Positions 10,090 through 17,799 of a DNA stretch of 42,500 bases are shown here, piece after piece. Positions within the stretch are counted from its first letter, which is position 1. Each line of letters starts with the position of its first letter. This DNA comes from Gammaproteobacteria bacterium RIFCSPLOWO2_12_47_11 (GTDB lineage: Bacteria; Pseudomonadota; Gammaproteobacteria; Eutrophobiales; Eutrophobiaceae), in the NCBI GenBank assembly GCA_001801885.1, contig MGYU01000013.1:1-42500 (forward strand), in the 5' to 3' direction. Under the pieces are notes generated by a model, which saw nothing but the letters and a program-made list of their open reading frames with translations, had not been told where the DNA came from and searched no databases. Both the position numbers and the translations under genes were made by a program.

Positions 10090-11016
10090 ATGGATGGATT
10101 ACAGTTACATATATCACTGCTCAAAAATACACCTATTTTCAGATCACTGAATGATGATCTCCTGGAGGGTATTCTGAATGCACCGGAGAATGGTATTAAG
10201 GAATACGCGCCGAAACAGCTCATTATCCGTGAGTCCGAGATTGGCGACTGCATGTATATCATTCTGGAAGGCACGGTGGAGGTGTTAATACGCGCTGAAT
10301 CCAGCAACCGGGATATATCAATTGCAACTCTGCGGGCCGGGGATTTTTTCGGTGAACGTTCCCTGATGCCCGGCAGCACGGGTCGGCGTAATGCCACCAT
10401 CAAGGCTGTTTATCCAACCAAGGTTTTCCGCATAGATAAAAAATATGTCCTGCTGAGTATCAAGCGTGACGATTTCAGTCTGAGTGATGATGAAGATGTC
10501 ACTCTGATTAACGTTGCAAGCAGCAAACCCGCTCCTCAACCCCAGGCCACACCACCCAAGCCTGTGATGCCGGCGTTTCCACCGGATGAAGTGCGCGACC
10601 TGATCATAAAAATCCGCCTGTTCAAGAGTCTCAACCGTGATGAATTGCTGACCATCCATGAATGGACCGAAGTAGTCAAGGTGGGCCCGGGAGATTTTGT
10701 CCTCAAGGAATCACAACCCGGCGATGCCATGTATGTGGTTCTGGAAGGTTCTGTTGAGATATTTACACTGGACATTGATGGCAAGATCGTCATTCTGGCA
10801 CACCTCAAAACCGGTGATTATTTTGGTGAACAATCGCTGATGCCGGACACCAAGGGTAAGCGTAATGCCTTTGCGCGCACAGAAAATGAGTCACGCCTGA
10901 TCAAGATACCCAAAGAGTATTTCAGGCTGGTATTGAAACGGGACAGCGAACTCGCCAAGGAACTTAAAAAGAAACATGAAGATCAGAAACAGAAATTGAA
11001 AGATGCACGGCAATAA
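10090..11016 (+). CDS. Tandem cyclic-nucleotide-binding domain protein
   Basis: The 308-residue cytosolic protein has two CRP/PKA-R type cyclic-nucleotide-binding domains, about residues 16-125 and 174-282, and no DNA-binding domain. Each has a phosphate-binding-cassette-like stretch with nearly the same sequence: FGERSLMPGSTGRRNA (87-102) and FGEQSLMPDTKGKRNA (245-260). Each also has a GD(C/A)MY(I/V)(I/V)LEG(T/S)VE strand pair. A proline-rich linker (about 146-165) joins them, and a lysine-rich helix (285-308) ends the protein. This resembles regulatory subunits that act by protein contact, but the partner is unknown. The ATG at 10090 has GAAGG ten bases upstream. It lies between the large flavoprotein and an ABC exporter on the same strand. 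Confidence 0.9.
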   Translation: MDGLQLHISLLKNTPIFRSLNDDLLEGILNAPENGIKEYAPKQLIIRESEIGDCMYIILEGTVEVLIRAESSNRDISIATLRAGDFFGERSLMPGSTGRRNATIKAVYPTKVFRIDKKYVLLSIKRDDFSLSDDEDVTLINVASSKPAPQPQATPPKPVMPAFPPDEVRDLIIKIRLFKSLNRDELLTIHEWTEVVKVGPGDFVLKESQPGDAMYVVLEGSVEIFTLDIDGKIVILAHLKTGDYFGEQSLMPDTKGKRNAFARTENESRLIKIPKEYFRLVLKRDSELAKELKKKHEDQKQKLKDARQ

Positions 11017-11085
11017 CCAGTCACTAGAAGCCTTGTAGTTTCCTCCTTATTATTACCTGCCCGGTCTTTTGATCATTAAATTGAT

Positions 11086-11091
11086 TATAAT
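11086..11091 (+). promoter_or_regulatory. TATAAT box directly before the yadG GTG start
   Basis: A perfect TATAAT ends 6 bases before the GTG at 11098. If used, transcription would begin at or next to the start codon, giving a leaderless or near-leaderless mRNA. No convincing -35 hexamer is found 16-18 bases upstream, so this is tentative. Confidence 0.35.
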
Positions 11092-11097
11092 CCTGCT

Positions 11098-12021
11098 GTG
11101 AAAGCGTTACGGATACAAAATCTTAAAAAGATTTATGCCAACGGCATGCATGCGCTGAAGGGCATCGACCTGGAAGTCTCCCAGGGTGATTTCTTTGCCC
11201 TGCTGGGGCCGAATGGCGCCGGTAAATCCACCACCATTGGCATCATCACCTCGCTCGTCAACAAAACGGATGGCAAGATCTTTGTCTATGACTATGATTT
11301 GGATACAAACATTATCGAGGCCAAATCCCTCATCGGCATCGTGCCGCAGGAAATAAACTTCTCCCAGTTCGAACCCTGCCTTGAGATTGTGTTGAACCAG
11401 GCCGGATATTACGGCATTCCCAGAAAACAGGCCTGGAAGCGGGCGGAAAAATACCTCACGCAACTGGGATTGTGGGATAAACGCAATGACCCCTCACGCA
11501 CCCTCTCCGGTGGACTCAAACGCCGGCTGATGATCGCGCGGGCACTGGTGCATGAACCGAAATTATTAATCCTCGACGAACCCACCGCCGGGGTGGACGT
11601 GGAGTTGCGCCGGTCCATGTGGGAATTTCTCACCGAGATTAACCGGCAAGGCACGACCATCGTCCTGACCACACACTATCTCGAGGAAGCGGAAAAGCTG
11701 TGCAAGAACATCGCCATCATCGATCACGGTAATATTATAGAAAACACCACCATGAAATCCCTGCTGAGCAAACTCAGTATTGAAACATTTATTTTTGATC
11801 TCACTGAACCGATTGCCCTGTTACCGGATGCGGGCCCATTCAAATTGCACAAGACAGATGACACCACGCTGGAGGCCGAGATTACCAACGGACAGGACCT
11901 CAATACCCTGTTTGAATTCTTTGGCAGGAACAACATCCGGGTGAAGAGCATGCGCAACAAAGCCAACCGCCTGGAAGAACTGTTCGTGCGCCTGCTGTGT
12001 AAAAACAATCATCCCCAATGA
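11098..12021 (+). CDS. yadG: ABC exporter ATP-binding protein, YadG type
   Basis: This is the ATPase half of an ABC-2 type exporter. All motifs are intact: Walker A GPNGAGKSTT (37-46), Q-loop VPQE (81-84), signature LSGGLKRR (135-142), Walker B LLILDEP (155-161) and the switch histidine His192 in LTTHYLEEAE. The C-terminal region includes the conserved SMRNKANRLEELF segment seen in E. coli YadG, which has nearly the same length (308 residues versus 307 here). The transported substrate of YadGH is not known. The GTG at 11098 matches the YadG N-terminus but lacks a Shine-Dalgarno sequence. It overlaps the permease gene by 4 bases, so the two are translationally coupled. Confidence 0.95.
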   Translation: MKALRIQNLKKIYANGMHALKGIDLEVSQGDFFALLGPNGAGKSTTIGIITSLVNKTDGKIFVYDYDLDTNIIEAKSLIGIVPQEINFSQFEPCLEIVLNQAGYYGIPRKQAWKRAEKYLTQLGLWDKRNDPSRTLSGGLKRRLMIARALVHEPKLLILDEPTAGVDVELRRSMWEFLTEINRQGTTIVLTTHYLEEAEKLCKNIAIIDHGNIIENTTMKSLLSKLSIETFIFDLTEPIALLPDAGPFKLHKTDDTTLEAEITNGQDLNTLFEFFGRNNIRVKSMRNKANRLEELFVRLLCKNNHPQ

Positions 12022-12800
12022 CCACGATGAACCGTAATCTTTTCGTGACTGCATTCTGCACGATCGTCATCAAGGAGATCACCCGCTTCACACGCATCTG
12101 GATCCAGACCATCCTGCCTCCGGCTATCAGCATGGCACTGTATTTTCTGATCTTCGGCAACCTGATAGGCCCGCGCATCGGGATGATGTCCGGCTTTTCC
12201 TATATTGAATTTATAGCGCCGGGTCTCATCATGATGTCCATTATCAATAACAGTTATGCCAATGTGGTTTCTTCGTTTTTTGGCGCGAAATTCCAGCGCC
12301 ACATTGAAGAAATGCTGGTCGCCCCTATCCCCGATTTTGTGATCCTGGGTGGCTACATAACCGGTGGTGTCGCGCGGGGTGCATTGGTGGGGTTAGTGGT
12401 AACGCTGGTTGCCATGTTTTTCACCAGGCTCAGCATCCATCATCTGGGGGTGGTGATTGCAGTCGTGCTGCTGACCTCGATCCTGTTTTCACTCGGCGGA
12501 TTCATCAATGGCATCTTCGCAAGAAAATTCGATGACATCTCCATCATCCCCACCTTCATACTGACACCACTGATATACCTCGGCGGGATATTCTATTCCA
12601 TCAACCTGCTGCCCGAATTCTGGCAAACCGTTTCAAAATTCAACCCGATATTGTATATGGTGAATGCTTTCCGCTACGGTTTGCTTGGAGTATCTGATGT
12701 CGATCTCATGTTTGCTTTTACGATTATCACCTTGTTTATCGTTATCCTGTTTATCTTCAGTCTTTATCTTATGAAGATCGGTAAAGGGATCAGGAACTAA
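12018..12800 (+). CDS. yadH: ABC-2 type permease, YadH type
   Basis: This is the membrane subunit partner of YadG, with 260 residues and about six hydrophobic segments. The ABC-2 family pattern is clear: FTRIWIQTILPPAISMALYF at the first membrane segment, a PRIGMMSGFSYIEFIAPGLI segment, GFINGIFARKFDDISIIPTF in the loop before TM5, and PLIYLGGIFYSINLLPEFWQ near the end. It closely resembles E. coli YadH (256 residues). The start at 12018 overlaps the yadG stop (ATGA). An ATG three codons on at 12027 is an alternative. No substrate can be named. The gene ends convergently with the protease-family gene. Confidence 0.94.
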   Translation: MTTMNRNLFVTAFCTIVIKEITRFTRIWIQTILPPAISMALYFLIFGNLIGPRIGMMSGFSYIEFIAPGLIMMSIINNSYANVVSSFFGAKFQRHIEEMLVAPIPDFVILGGYITGGVARGALVGLVVTLVAMFFTRLSIHHLGVVIAVVLLTSILFSLGGFINGIFARKFDDISIIPTFILTPLIYLGGIFYSINLLPEFWQTVSKFNPILYMVNAFRYGLLGVSDVDLMFAFTIITLFIVILFIFSLYLMKIGKGIRN

Positions 12801-12829
12801 AGATTACCTTGGGTGAGAATTAATCGAGG

Positions 12830-12855
12830 GATTAAACGGGTACATCCCTTTAATC
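12830..12855. terminator. Possible hairpin between convergent yadH and protease-family genes
   Basis: GATTAAA-c-GGG (12830-12840) pairs with CCC-TTTAATC (12846-12855) around a TACAT loop, with one bulged C. It overlaps the stop codon of the minus-strand gene. No clear T-run follows on either strand, so termination strength is uncertain. Confidence 0.4.
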
Positions 12856-13363
12856 AACAGCCGGGCTTCTTCATGAATTTCTTACGAGGATCAATGAGGA
12901 AATCTCCGGTTTTGAGAATGTTTCGGCCTATAAGGACGGGATAGAGGAACATGGTTCGGTCCGCTAGGTTGATTCTCCCCTCAAGACGCCTTCCGCCTAA
13001 ACAGAAATCCAATCTCACAACTGGCCGCTTGACCGTTTGCGTAGTACCCTTGCCCTTGATCTCCACCCATTCAACAATGGTTCGCTCAATAGTTTTTATT
13101 TTCCCATCGTCATCTTTAATCTGAAAGATAACCTGCTCTCCCGACCCATCCGCAGTTGGTTTGATTTCAATAATCTTCGCATCGATCGATGAGACTCCTG
13201 CGCCGGTATCTATGCGCGCCTTGATTTTTATTCTCACGTCTTCCATAACCACATATTCTACTCGTCCAATAATCGTCGCGGATTGACCCTCTGGCTTTGA
13301 ACAATTCACGAAAACAAAACACAAAAGAATCGCGCATAAGGCCGCATAAATTGAACTTCTCAT
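12854..13363 (-). CDS. Exported retropepsin-like (RimK-associated 'Zn protease') family protein
   Basis: The 169-residue protein begins with a signal sequence (SIYAALCAILLCFVFVNC). Cys21 could be a lipobox cysteine, but the VN before it is not canonical. The rest matches the family annotated as ATP-dependent zinc protease (PF05618), which has the fold and DTGA motif of retropepsin-type aspartic proteases. KARIDTGAGVSSIDA puts the candidate catalytic aspartate at residue 52. RRLEGRINLADR and PVLIGRNIL are typical family blocks. Single-domain members presumably dimerise, as retropepsins do. The signal sequence suggests action in the periplasm or at the membrane. The partner rimK-like gene is not adjacent. 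No clear Shine-Dalgarno sequence is seen. Confidence 0.85.
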   Translation of the reverse strand: MRSSIYAALCAILLCFVFVNCSKPEGQSATIIGRVEYVVMEDVRIKIKARIDTGAGVSSIDAKIIEIKPTADGSGEQVIFQIKDDDGKIKTIERTIVEWVEIKGKGTTQTVKRPVVRLDFCLGGRRLEGRINLADRTMFLYPVLIGRNILKTGDFLIDPRKKFMKKPGC

Positions 13364-13465
13364 AATAGACTAATTGAAGCAAGTAACAACTGGAGACAGG
13401 CCACGCTTATTAAATAACTCTTCAATAAATACAGATACCCAGATAACAGTTTGCAGTCATCCATT

Positions 13466-14482
13466 TCAGAATTTTCCCTTCATTCTTTCTATCACTTCCC
13501 TGGTAAATTCCCTGGTACCCAGTCTGCCGCCGATATCTGCAGTACATACCCCTTCCGCGACACAGGAAAGCATCGCCATTCTCAGTTCGTGCCCCAGATC
13601 ATAACGATCGATGTGATCCAGCAACATGCCCAAAGCGAGCAATATCGCAGTGGGATTGCATTTGTTCTGCCCGGCGATGTCGGGCGCCGTTCCGCCGGAG
13701 GGGTCAAACATCGCAATATCCACGCTATCGTCATCCCTGAAACTGAAATTTCCGCTGGCACCGGTACCGATACTGCCAATCAAGCCACTGGCCATGTCCG
13801 AGAGAAAATCACCATACTCATTCAACACCAGTACCACCTGGTATTTTCCCGGTTTGAGAATAATCTTAGCCAGCAAGGCGTCGAACAGTTCGACATGGTG
13901 TTCGATGTCCGGGTACTGTTCATGGACTTCGCTCACCACTGATTCGAATAACCCGTCCGTTGCGCGCTGGATGGTATGCTTGGATGACGATGTGACACTG
14001 AGTTTTTTCTTGCGCGCAAACTCGAAAGCATAGCGGGCCGCCTGCCGGCAGGGATCACGTTCTACGATCCTGATAGAGATCGCGGCGTCCTTGCCGATGG
14101 GCCGGCCCGGATCATCATAGGTTCCGCCGGTAGCAATACGGACGATATATAAAAACACTTCTTCGGTGAAATGAGATTTTATGCCTTTGATGGATATCAC
14201 CGGCCGCAGGATGACACTGAAATTGCACCGCCTGCGTATGATGGCATTCGGACTTGCGGTTTTGGTGACAGTGGGATACTTCAGCGCCAGTTTGGTCGAG
14301 TGCATGGATGCAATGACCTTGTCAAACAAGTCCCGGTCACCGCTCTCGCGGTTTTCCAGTGACAAATCAAAGGGAATAAAATTAAAATTCAGCGGTAAGG
14401 CTTCTGCTACCGCATAGACTGACTCACGTAATTCAGGGCCTATGCCATCTCCCAGTAATTCAGTAATGTTGATTTTGTTCAC
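13466..14482 (-). CDS. Atypical isocitrate/isopropylmalate dehydrogenase-family protein
   Basis: The 338-residue protein belongs to the beta-decarboxylating dehydrogenase superfamily (isocitrate, isopropylmalate, homoisocitrate, tartrate). Family landmarks are GDGIGPE (11-17), a tyrosine at GGTYDD (Tyr122), the Lys168 segment SSSKHTIQRATDGLF, and NEYGDFLSDMASGLIG with Asp225 and Asp229. The cofactor loop reads GGTAPDIAGQNKCNP: the usual HG of HGTAP is GG, and Asp-Ile after TAP suggests NAD rather than NADP. The substrate arginine region (IIRRRCNFSVILRP) also departs from the common LR..LDLYANLRP pattern. The substrate is therefore uncertain. It lies 35 bases downstream of queD and is probably cotranscribed with it. 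Confidence 0.85.
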   Translation of the reverse strand: MNKINITELLGDGIGPELRESVYAVAEALPLNFNFIPFDLSLENRESGDRDLFDKVIASMHSTKLALKYPTVTKTASPNAIIRRRCNFSVILRPVISIKGIKSHFTEEVFLYIVRIATGGTYDDPGRPIGKDAAISIRIVERDPCRQAARYAFEFARKKKLSVTSSSKHTIQRATDGLFESVVSEVHEQYPDIEHHVELFDALLAKIILKPGKYQVVLVLNEYGDFLSDMASGLIGSIGTGASGNFSFRDDDSVDIAMFDPSGGTAPDIAGQNKCNPTAILLALGMLLDHIDRYDLGHELRMAMLSCVAEGVCTADIGGRLGTREFTREVIERMKGKF

Positions 14483-14517
14483 GGGAATGACCTCTCAATA
14501 GAATAATAATCCTGCGC

Positions 14518-14877
14518 TCAATCTTCCCCCCGGTACACACAACCGGAGGTACAGGTTTCTTGTATGGCAACGGACGATAGCCGGGGCAAGGCCGGTTTCA
14601 GTCTTTGCCAGATCCAGACCGCCAGATTTTCGCTGGTGGGATTCTCCAGGCCGGGAACTTCGTTCAAATAATGATGATCAAGTTGTTCAAACAGGGGTTT
14701 GAAGTATTGGCTGATCTCGGCAAAGTCCATGACCCAACCCGGTTTTTTATCCACCGTGCCGGTCACATGAATTTCTATGCGGAATGAATGACCATGTAAA
14801 CGTCTGCATTTATGCCCTTCAGGCAGATTGGGTAAATGATGCGCCGCCTCAACGGTAAATGCTTTATAAAGGTCCAT
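14518..14877 (-). CDS. queD: 6-carboxytetrahydropterin synthase
   Basis: QueD converts dihydroneopterin triphosphate to 6-carboxy-5,6,7,8-tetrahydropterin, the first dedicated step toward queuosine. At 119 residues it closely matches E. coli QueD. The zinc ligands are a histidine in EAAHH (13 or 14), His28 and His30 in HGHSF. The catalytic Cys24 lies in [18 protein letters not shown] and [12 protein letters not shown] are conserved, and the C-terminal ETCTSGC segment is intact. Other queuosine genes (queC, queE, queF) are not in the window. It sits between dat and the dehydrogenase-family gene on the same strand. Confidence 0.97.
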   Translation of the reverse strand: MDLYKAFTVEAAHHLPNLPEGHKCRRLHGHSFRIEIHVTGTVDKKPGWVMDFAEISQYFKPLFEQLDHHYLNEVPGLENPTSENLAVWIWQRLKPALPRLSSVAIQETCTSGCVYRGED

Positions 14878-14924
14878 AGTGTCGCCGGGATGATGGAAAC
14901 AAGGTAAATTATACTATAGTCGAA

Positions 14925-15761
14925 TTAATCCGGACTGCTCTTGAACTTCTGGTATATTTCCATCGCTTTTTCCCAGACTTTTCCGGGATTACCATCACCC
15001 ACCGGACGCTCATCCAGTTTAATAACAGGAACTATTTCCCAGGTCGAACTGGTGATCCAGATTTCACCGGCGCTGCGGAGTTCTTCTCTGGTAATGCTGG
15101 TTTCCCGGCATGGAACACCTTCCCTTTGTAACAATTCCAATACCAGGTCCCGGGTGATTCCCGGCAGAATGCTGCTGTCCTTGGGTGGGGTTTTGACTAC
15201 GCCATTACTCACGATAAACACATTGCTGGCGGCACCCTCCGTCACGATATCACCCTTGAACAATATGGCCTCGGTGGCACCGGCCTGCATTGCCCGGTGC
15301 CGCAATAACACGCTGGGTAACAGGGTAATTGCCTTGATATCACAAAGTTTCCAGCGAATATCTTCACAGGTAATGGCACTAATGCCATGTACCAAATTAC
15401 GTTGCGGCAACACCTTGCTCATGGCGAAGATGGTCGGCTCTTTCGCAAGAGCGATTGAATGATCGCGTTCAGACACACCTCTGGTGATTTGCAGATAAAG
15501 CGATTGATTGTCGGCAGGATTATCATCGACCAGATCCTTTAATATCTGCTTCCATTCATCATTGGTCCTGGGATTTTTCATATATATACCGGCAAGACTC
15601 CGATCCAGTCTTTCCAGATGTTCTGCAAGACGGAATATCTTTCTTTGATAAACCAGAAAAACTTCATAGACACCATCGCCAAAAGTAAAACCGCGATCCA
15701 GAACAGATATTTTCGCATCTTCCAGTGGCAGGTATTTGCCATTGAGATAAACATTCCCCAT
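14925..15761 (-). CDS. dat: D-amino acid aminotransferase (class IV PLP)
   Basis: This is a fold-type IV PLP aminotransferase of 278 residues. Such enzymes interconvert D-alanine and D-glutamate through their keto acids, supplying D-amino acids for peptidoglycan. The family pattern is clear: VLDRGFTFGDGVYEV (20-34), the PLP lysine Lys143 in CDIKAITLLPSVLLR, then GATEAILFKGDIVTEGAASN, and SSILPGITRDLVLELL near the cofactor phosphate. Branched-chain aminotransferase or ADC lyase is less likely given the DIK motif and the location right after dacA in a wall-synthesis cluster. The ATG at 15761 lies 6 bases after the dacA stop. Confidence 0.9.
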   Translation of the reverse strand: MGNVYLNGKYLPLEDAKISVLDRGFTFGDGVYEVFLVYQRKIFRLAEHLERLDRSLAGIYMKNPRTNDEWKQILKDLVDDNPADNQSLYLQITRGVSERDHSIALAKEPTIFAMSKVLPQRNLVHGISAITCEDIRWKLCDIKAITLLPSVLLRHRAMQAGATEAILFKGDIVTEGAASNVFIVSNGVVKTPPKDSSILPGITRDLVLELLQREGVPCRETSITREELRSAGEIWITSSTWEIVPVIKLDERPVGDGNPGKVWEKAMEIYQKFKSSPD

Positions 15762-15767
15762 ATAAAA

Positions 15768-16907
15768 TTATTCAATAATGAGTTTGATTTTATCTTTCAT
15801 GCGCTTGAAGAAACCACCTTCCGGAACGGTTTCTCTGGCATACAACGGGATGGTCATGACTTCCCTGCCAGCAAGTATTAATTTCATGTGGCCTGTTTCG
15901 ATATCCACTTTAACAGGCGCAATGATCCTTTCCGGTAATTCAAATTTCTTCTCAAGTTTGTCAAACTGACCTCTGGGAATGGTCACGTAGAGATCATCTT
16001 TCAGTCCGAGCCCGATATTGTCTATTGTACCTTTCCATATTCTAGCAGTGGTCAGGATTTCACCGGCACTGTGCAGTTTTCTGGTCTCATAGAATCTGAA
16101 TCCGTAATTCAACAGGGCCTGTACAGCACTGGCTCGTGCCTTCTCACTTTCTGCTCCCATAACCACAGCGATCAATCTCATATCATCGCGCTGTGCAGAG
16201 GCCACCAGGCAATAGCCGGCTTTTTCCGTATGCCCTGTTTTTATGCCGTCGACTGTATTGTCCAGCCATAACAGCCGGTTGCGGTTGAGTTGTTTAATAC
16301 CATTAAAGGTAAATTCCTTACGGGAGTGTATCTCATAGATATCCGGATAATCCCGGATCAGTGCAGCACCCAGTAGCGCCATGTCGTGCGCACTGGAGTA
16401 ATGCTGTCCATCCGGCAGCCCGGTTGCATCGACAAAATGACTGTTCGTCATGCCCAGTCTCCTTGCATGTTGGTTCATCAACCCTGCAAACACCGATTCA
16501 TCGCCGGAGATATGTTCCGCCAGGGCAACACTGGCATCGTTACCCGATTGAATGATGATCCCTTCCAGTAATTCCCTCACCGTGACCTGCTTGTTTACCT
16601 CGATGAACATCCTGGAACCGGTCATGCGCCATGCCTTTTCACTCACGGTTACCTTGTCATCAAGCGTGATATGATTCTCGTCCAGTTCGTGGCCTGCAAC
16701 ATAGGCTGTCATGATTTTCGTGAGACTTGCAGGTGGCAACTGATTGTCAATATTTTCTGCGGCCAGTATCTGGCCACTGTTAAAATCCATAATCAGGTAA
16801 CTGGAGGCCTTTATAACTGGTGGTGCCGGCACAATAACAGCCCCCGCGTACAATGAATGACAAAACACAATCTGTAAAAAAATGATAATAAATTTATTAA
16901 TTTGCAT
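15768..16907 (-). CDS. dacA: D-alanyl-D-alanine carboxypeptidase (PBP5/6 type)
   Basis: This low-molecular-weight penicillin-binding protein removes the terminal D-alanine of peptidoglycan pentapeptides in the periplasm. It has 379 residues with an N-terminal signal peptide ending near SLYAGA. Active-site motifs are Ser61-x-x-Lys64 (PASLTKIM), Ser121-Gly-Asn (QSGNDAS) and Lys223-Thr-Gly (IKTGHT). A PBP5 C-terminal beta domain follows (about 280-360). The final basic amphipathic helix (KRMKDKIKLIIE) is the usual membrane anchor. It lies after rlpA, and dat follows within 6 bases. dacC would be an equally fair symbol. Confidence 0.96.
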   Translation of the reverse strand: MQINKFIIIFLQIVFCHSLYAGAVIVPAPPVIKASSYLIMDFNSGQILAAENIDNQLPPASLTKIMTAYVAGHELDENHITLDDKVTVSEKAWRMTGSRMFIEVNKQVTVRELLEGIIIQSGNDASVALAEHISGDESVFAGLMNQHARRLGMTNSHFVDATGLPDGQHYSSAHDMALLGAALIRDYPDIYEIHSRKEFTFNGIKQLNRNRLLWLDNTVDGIKTGHTEKAGYCLVASAQRDDMRLIAVVMGAESEKARASAVQALLNYGFRFYETRKLHSAGEILTTARIWKGTIDNIGLGLKDDLYVTIPRGQFDKLEKKFELPERIIAPVKVDIETGHMKLILAGREVMTIPLYARETVPEGGFFKRMKDKIKLIIE

Positions 16908-16970
16908 GATTATTAAATTATTTTCCGGGATGTTTCAGTAAAACTGTAGTTAGTCAGAGATAGAATGTTA

Positions 16971-17795
16971 TTAATCAGTGACAATATGATGGTCCTGTAT
17001 ACCTATCTGTACCAACTGGTTGACTATCTGATCTGCATTTTCAACACTGGCAAGAGGACCAATCCTCACACGATACAAAGTTTTTCCTGCAACTGCTGCC
17101 TGATTGATTTGCACCAGATCAACACCAACAACACTCACTCTGACACGCAATTTTTCTGCGTTTAACAAATCTGAAAATGCTCCTACCTGTATATAGAAAG
17201 GCAGGCCCTGTTGGCCGGTTGATACTGTTCTGAACGACGGATCAGTGTTCTTCGCTCCTGCATAATTCTTCGTTGAGGCAATGGCACGTACTTCCACCAG
17301 GCCCGTACCTTTCGCCACAATACCCAGTTTTACTGCGGCAGTATAGGACAGATCGATGATTCTGTTATCATGGAAAGGTCCACGGTCATTCACCCTTAAG
17401 ATGACGGTTCTCCTGTTTTCAAGATTGGTGACTTCCACATAGGCCGGCAGTGGTAATGTCTTGTGTGCGGCAGTCATAGCGTACATGTCATAGGATTCTC
17501 CACTGGAAGTACGTTTGCCATGAAATTTTGTACCATACCACGAGGCAATACCACGCTCAACGTAGCCCTTGCTGTTCTCCATGACATAATAACGATGGCC
17601 AAATACCTCATAGGAAGATGGATTGCCATACTGGCTGCGCGGTTCATCTCTGGGCACTGCATCGGGGATTGAAGTTACATCGACCGTTCTTGATGGAGGA
17701 CTGTCACGATCTACACCTGTGATAGCACATGCAGCTGATAAGATACAAATCACAACAAGTAATGAGATTCTACAGTACGGACTTGCCTGATTCAT
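16971..17795 (-). CDS. rlpA: RlpA septal-ring-type lipoprotein (DPBB plus SPOR)
   Basis: RlpA is an outer-membrane lipoprotein. In Pseudomonas it is a lytic transglycosylase acting on denuded glycan strands. The chosen ATG at 17795 lies 4 bases after the mltB stop and gives a short lipoprotein signal ending in ILSAAC. The double-psi beta-barrel domain is shown by GIASWYGTKFHGKRTSSGE, MTAAHKTLPLPAYVEVTNL and VNDRGPFHDNRIIDLS. A C-terminal SPOR domain, which binds denuded peptidoglycan, covers the last 75 or so residues (PFYIQVGAF, YRVRIGPL). An upstream ATG at 17819, inside the end of mltB, is also possible. The longest frame, from 17873, would run deeper into mltB and is unlikely. Confidence 0.94.
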   Translation of the reverse strand: MNQASPYCRISLLVVICILSAACAITGVDRDSPPSRTVDVTSIPDAVPRDEPRSQYGNPSSYEVFGHRYYVMENSKGYVERGIASWYGTKFHGKRTSSGESYDMYAMTAAHKTLPLPAYVEVTNLENRRTVILRVNDRGPFHDNRIIDLSYTAAVKLGIVAKGTGLVEVRAIASTKNYAGAKNTDPSFRTVSTGQQGLPFYIQVGAFSDLLNAEKLRVRVSVVGVDLVQINQAAVAGKTLYRVRIGPLASVENADQIVNQLVQIGIQDHHIVTD

Positions 17796-17799
17796 TTTA

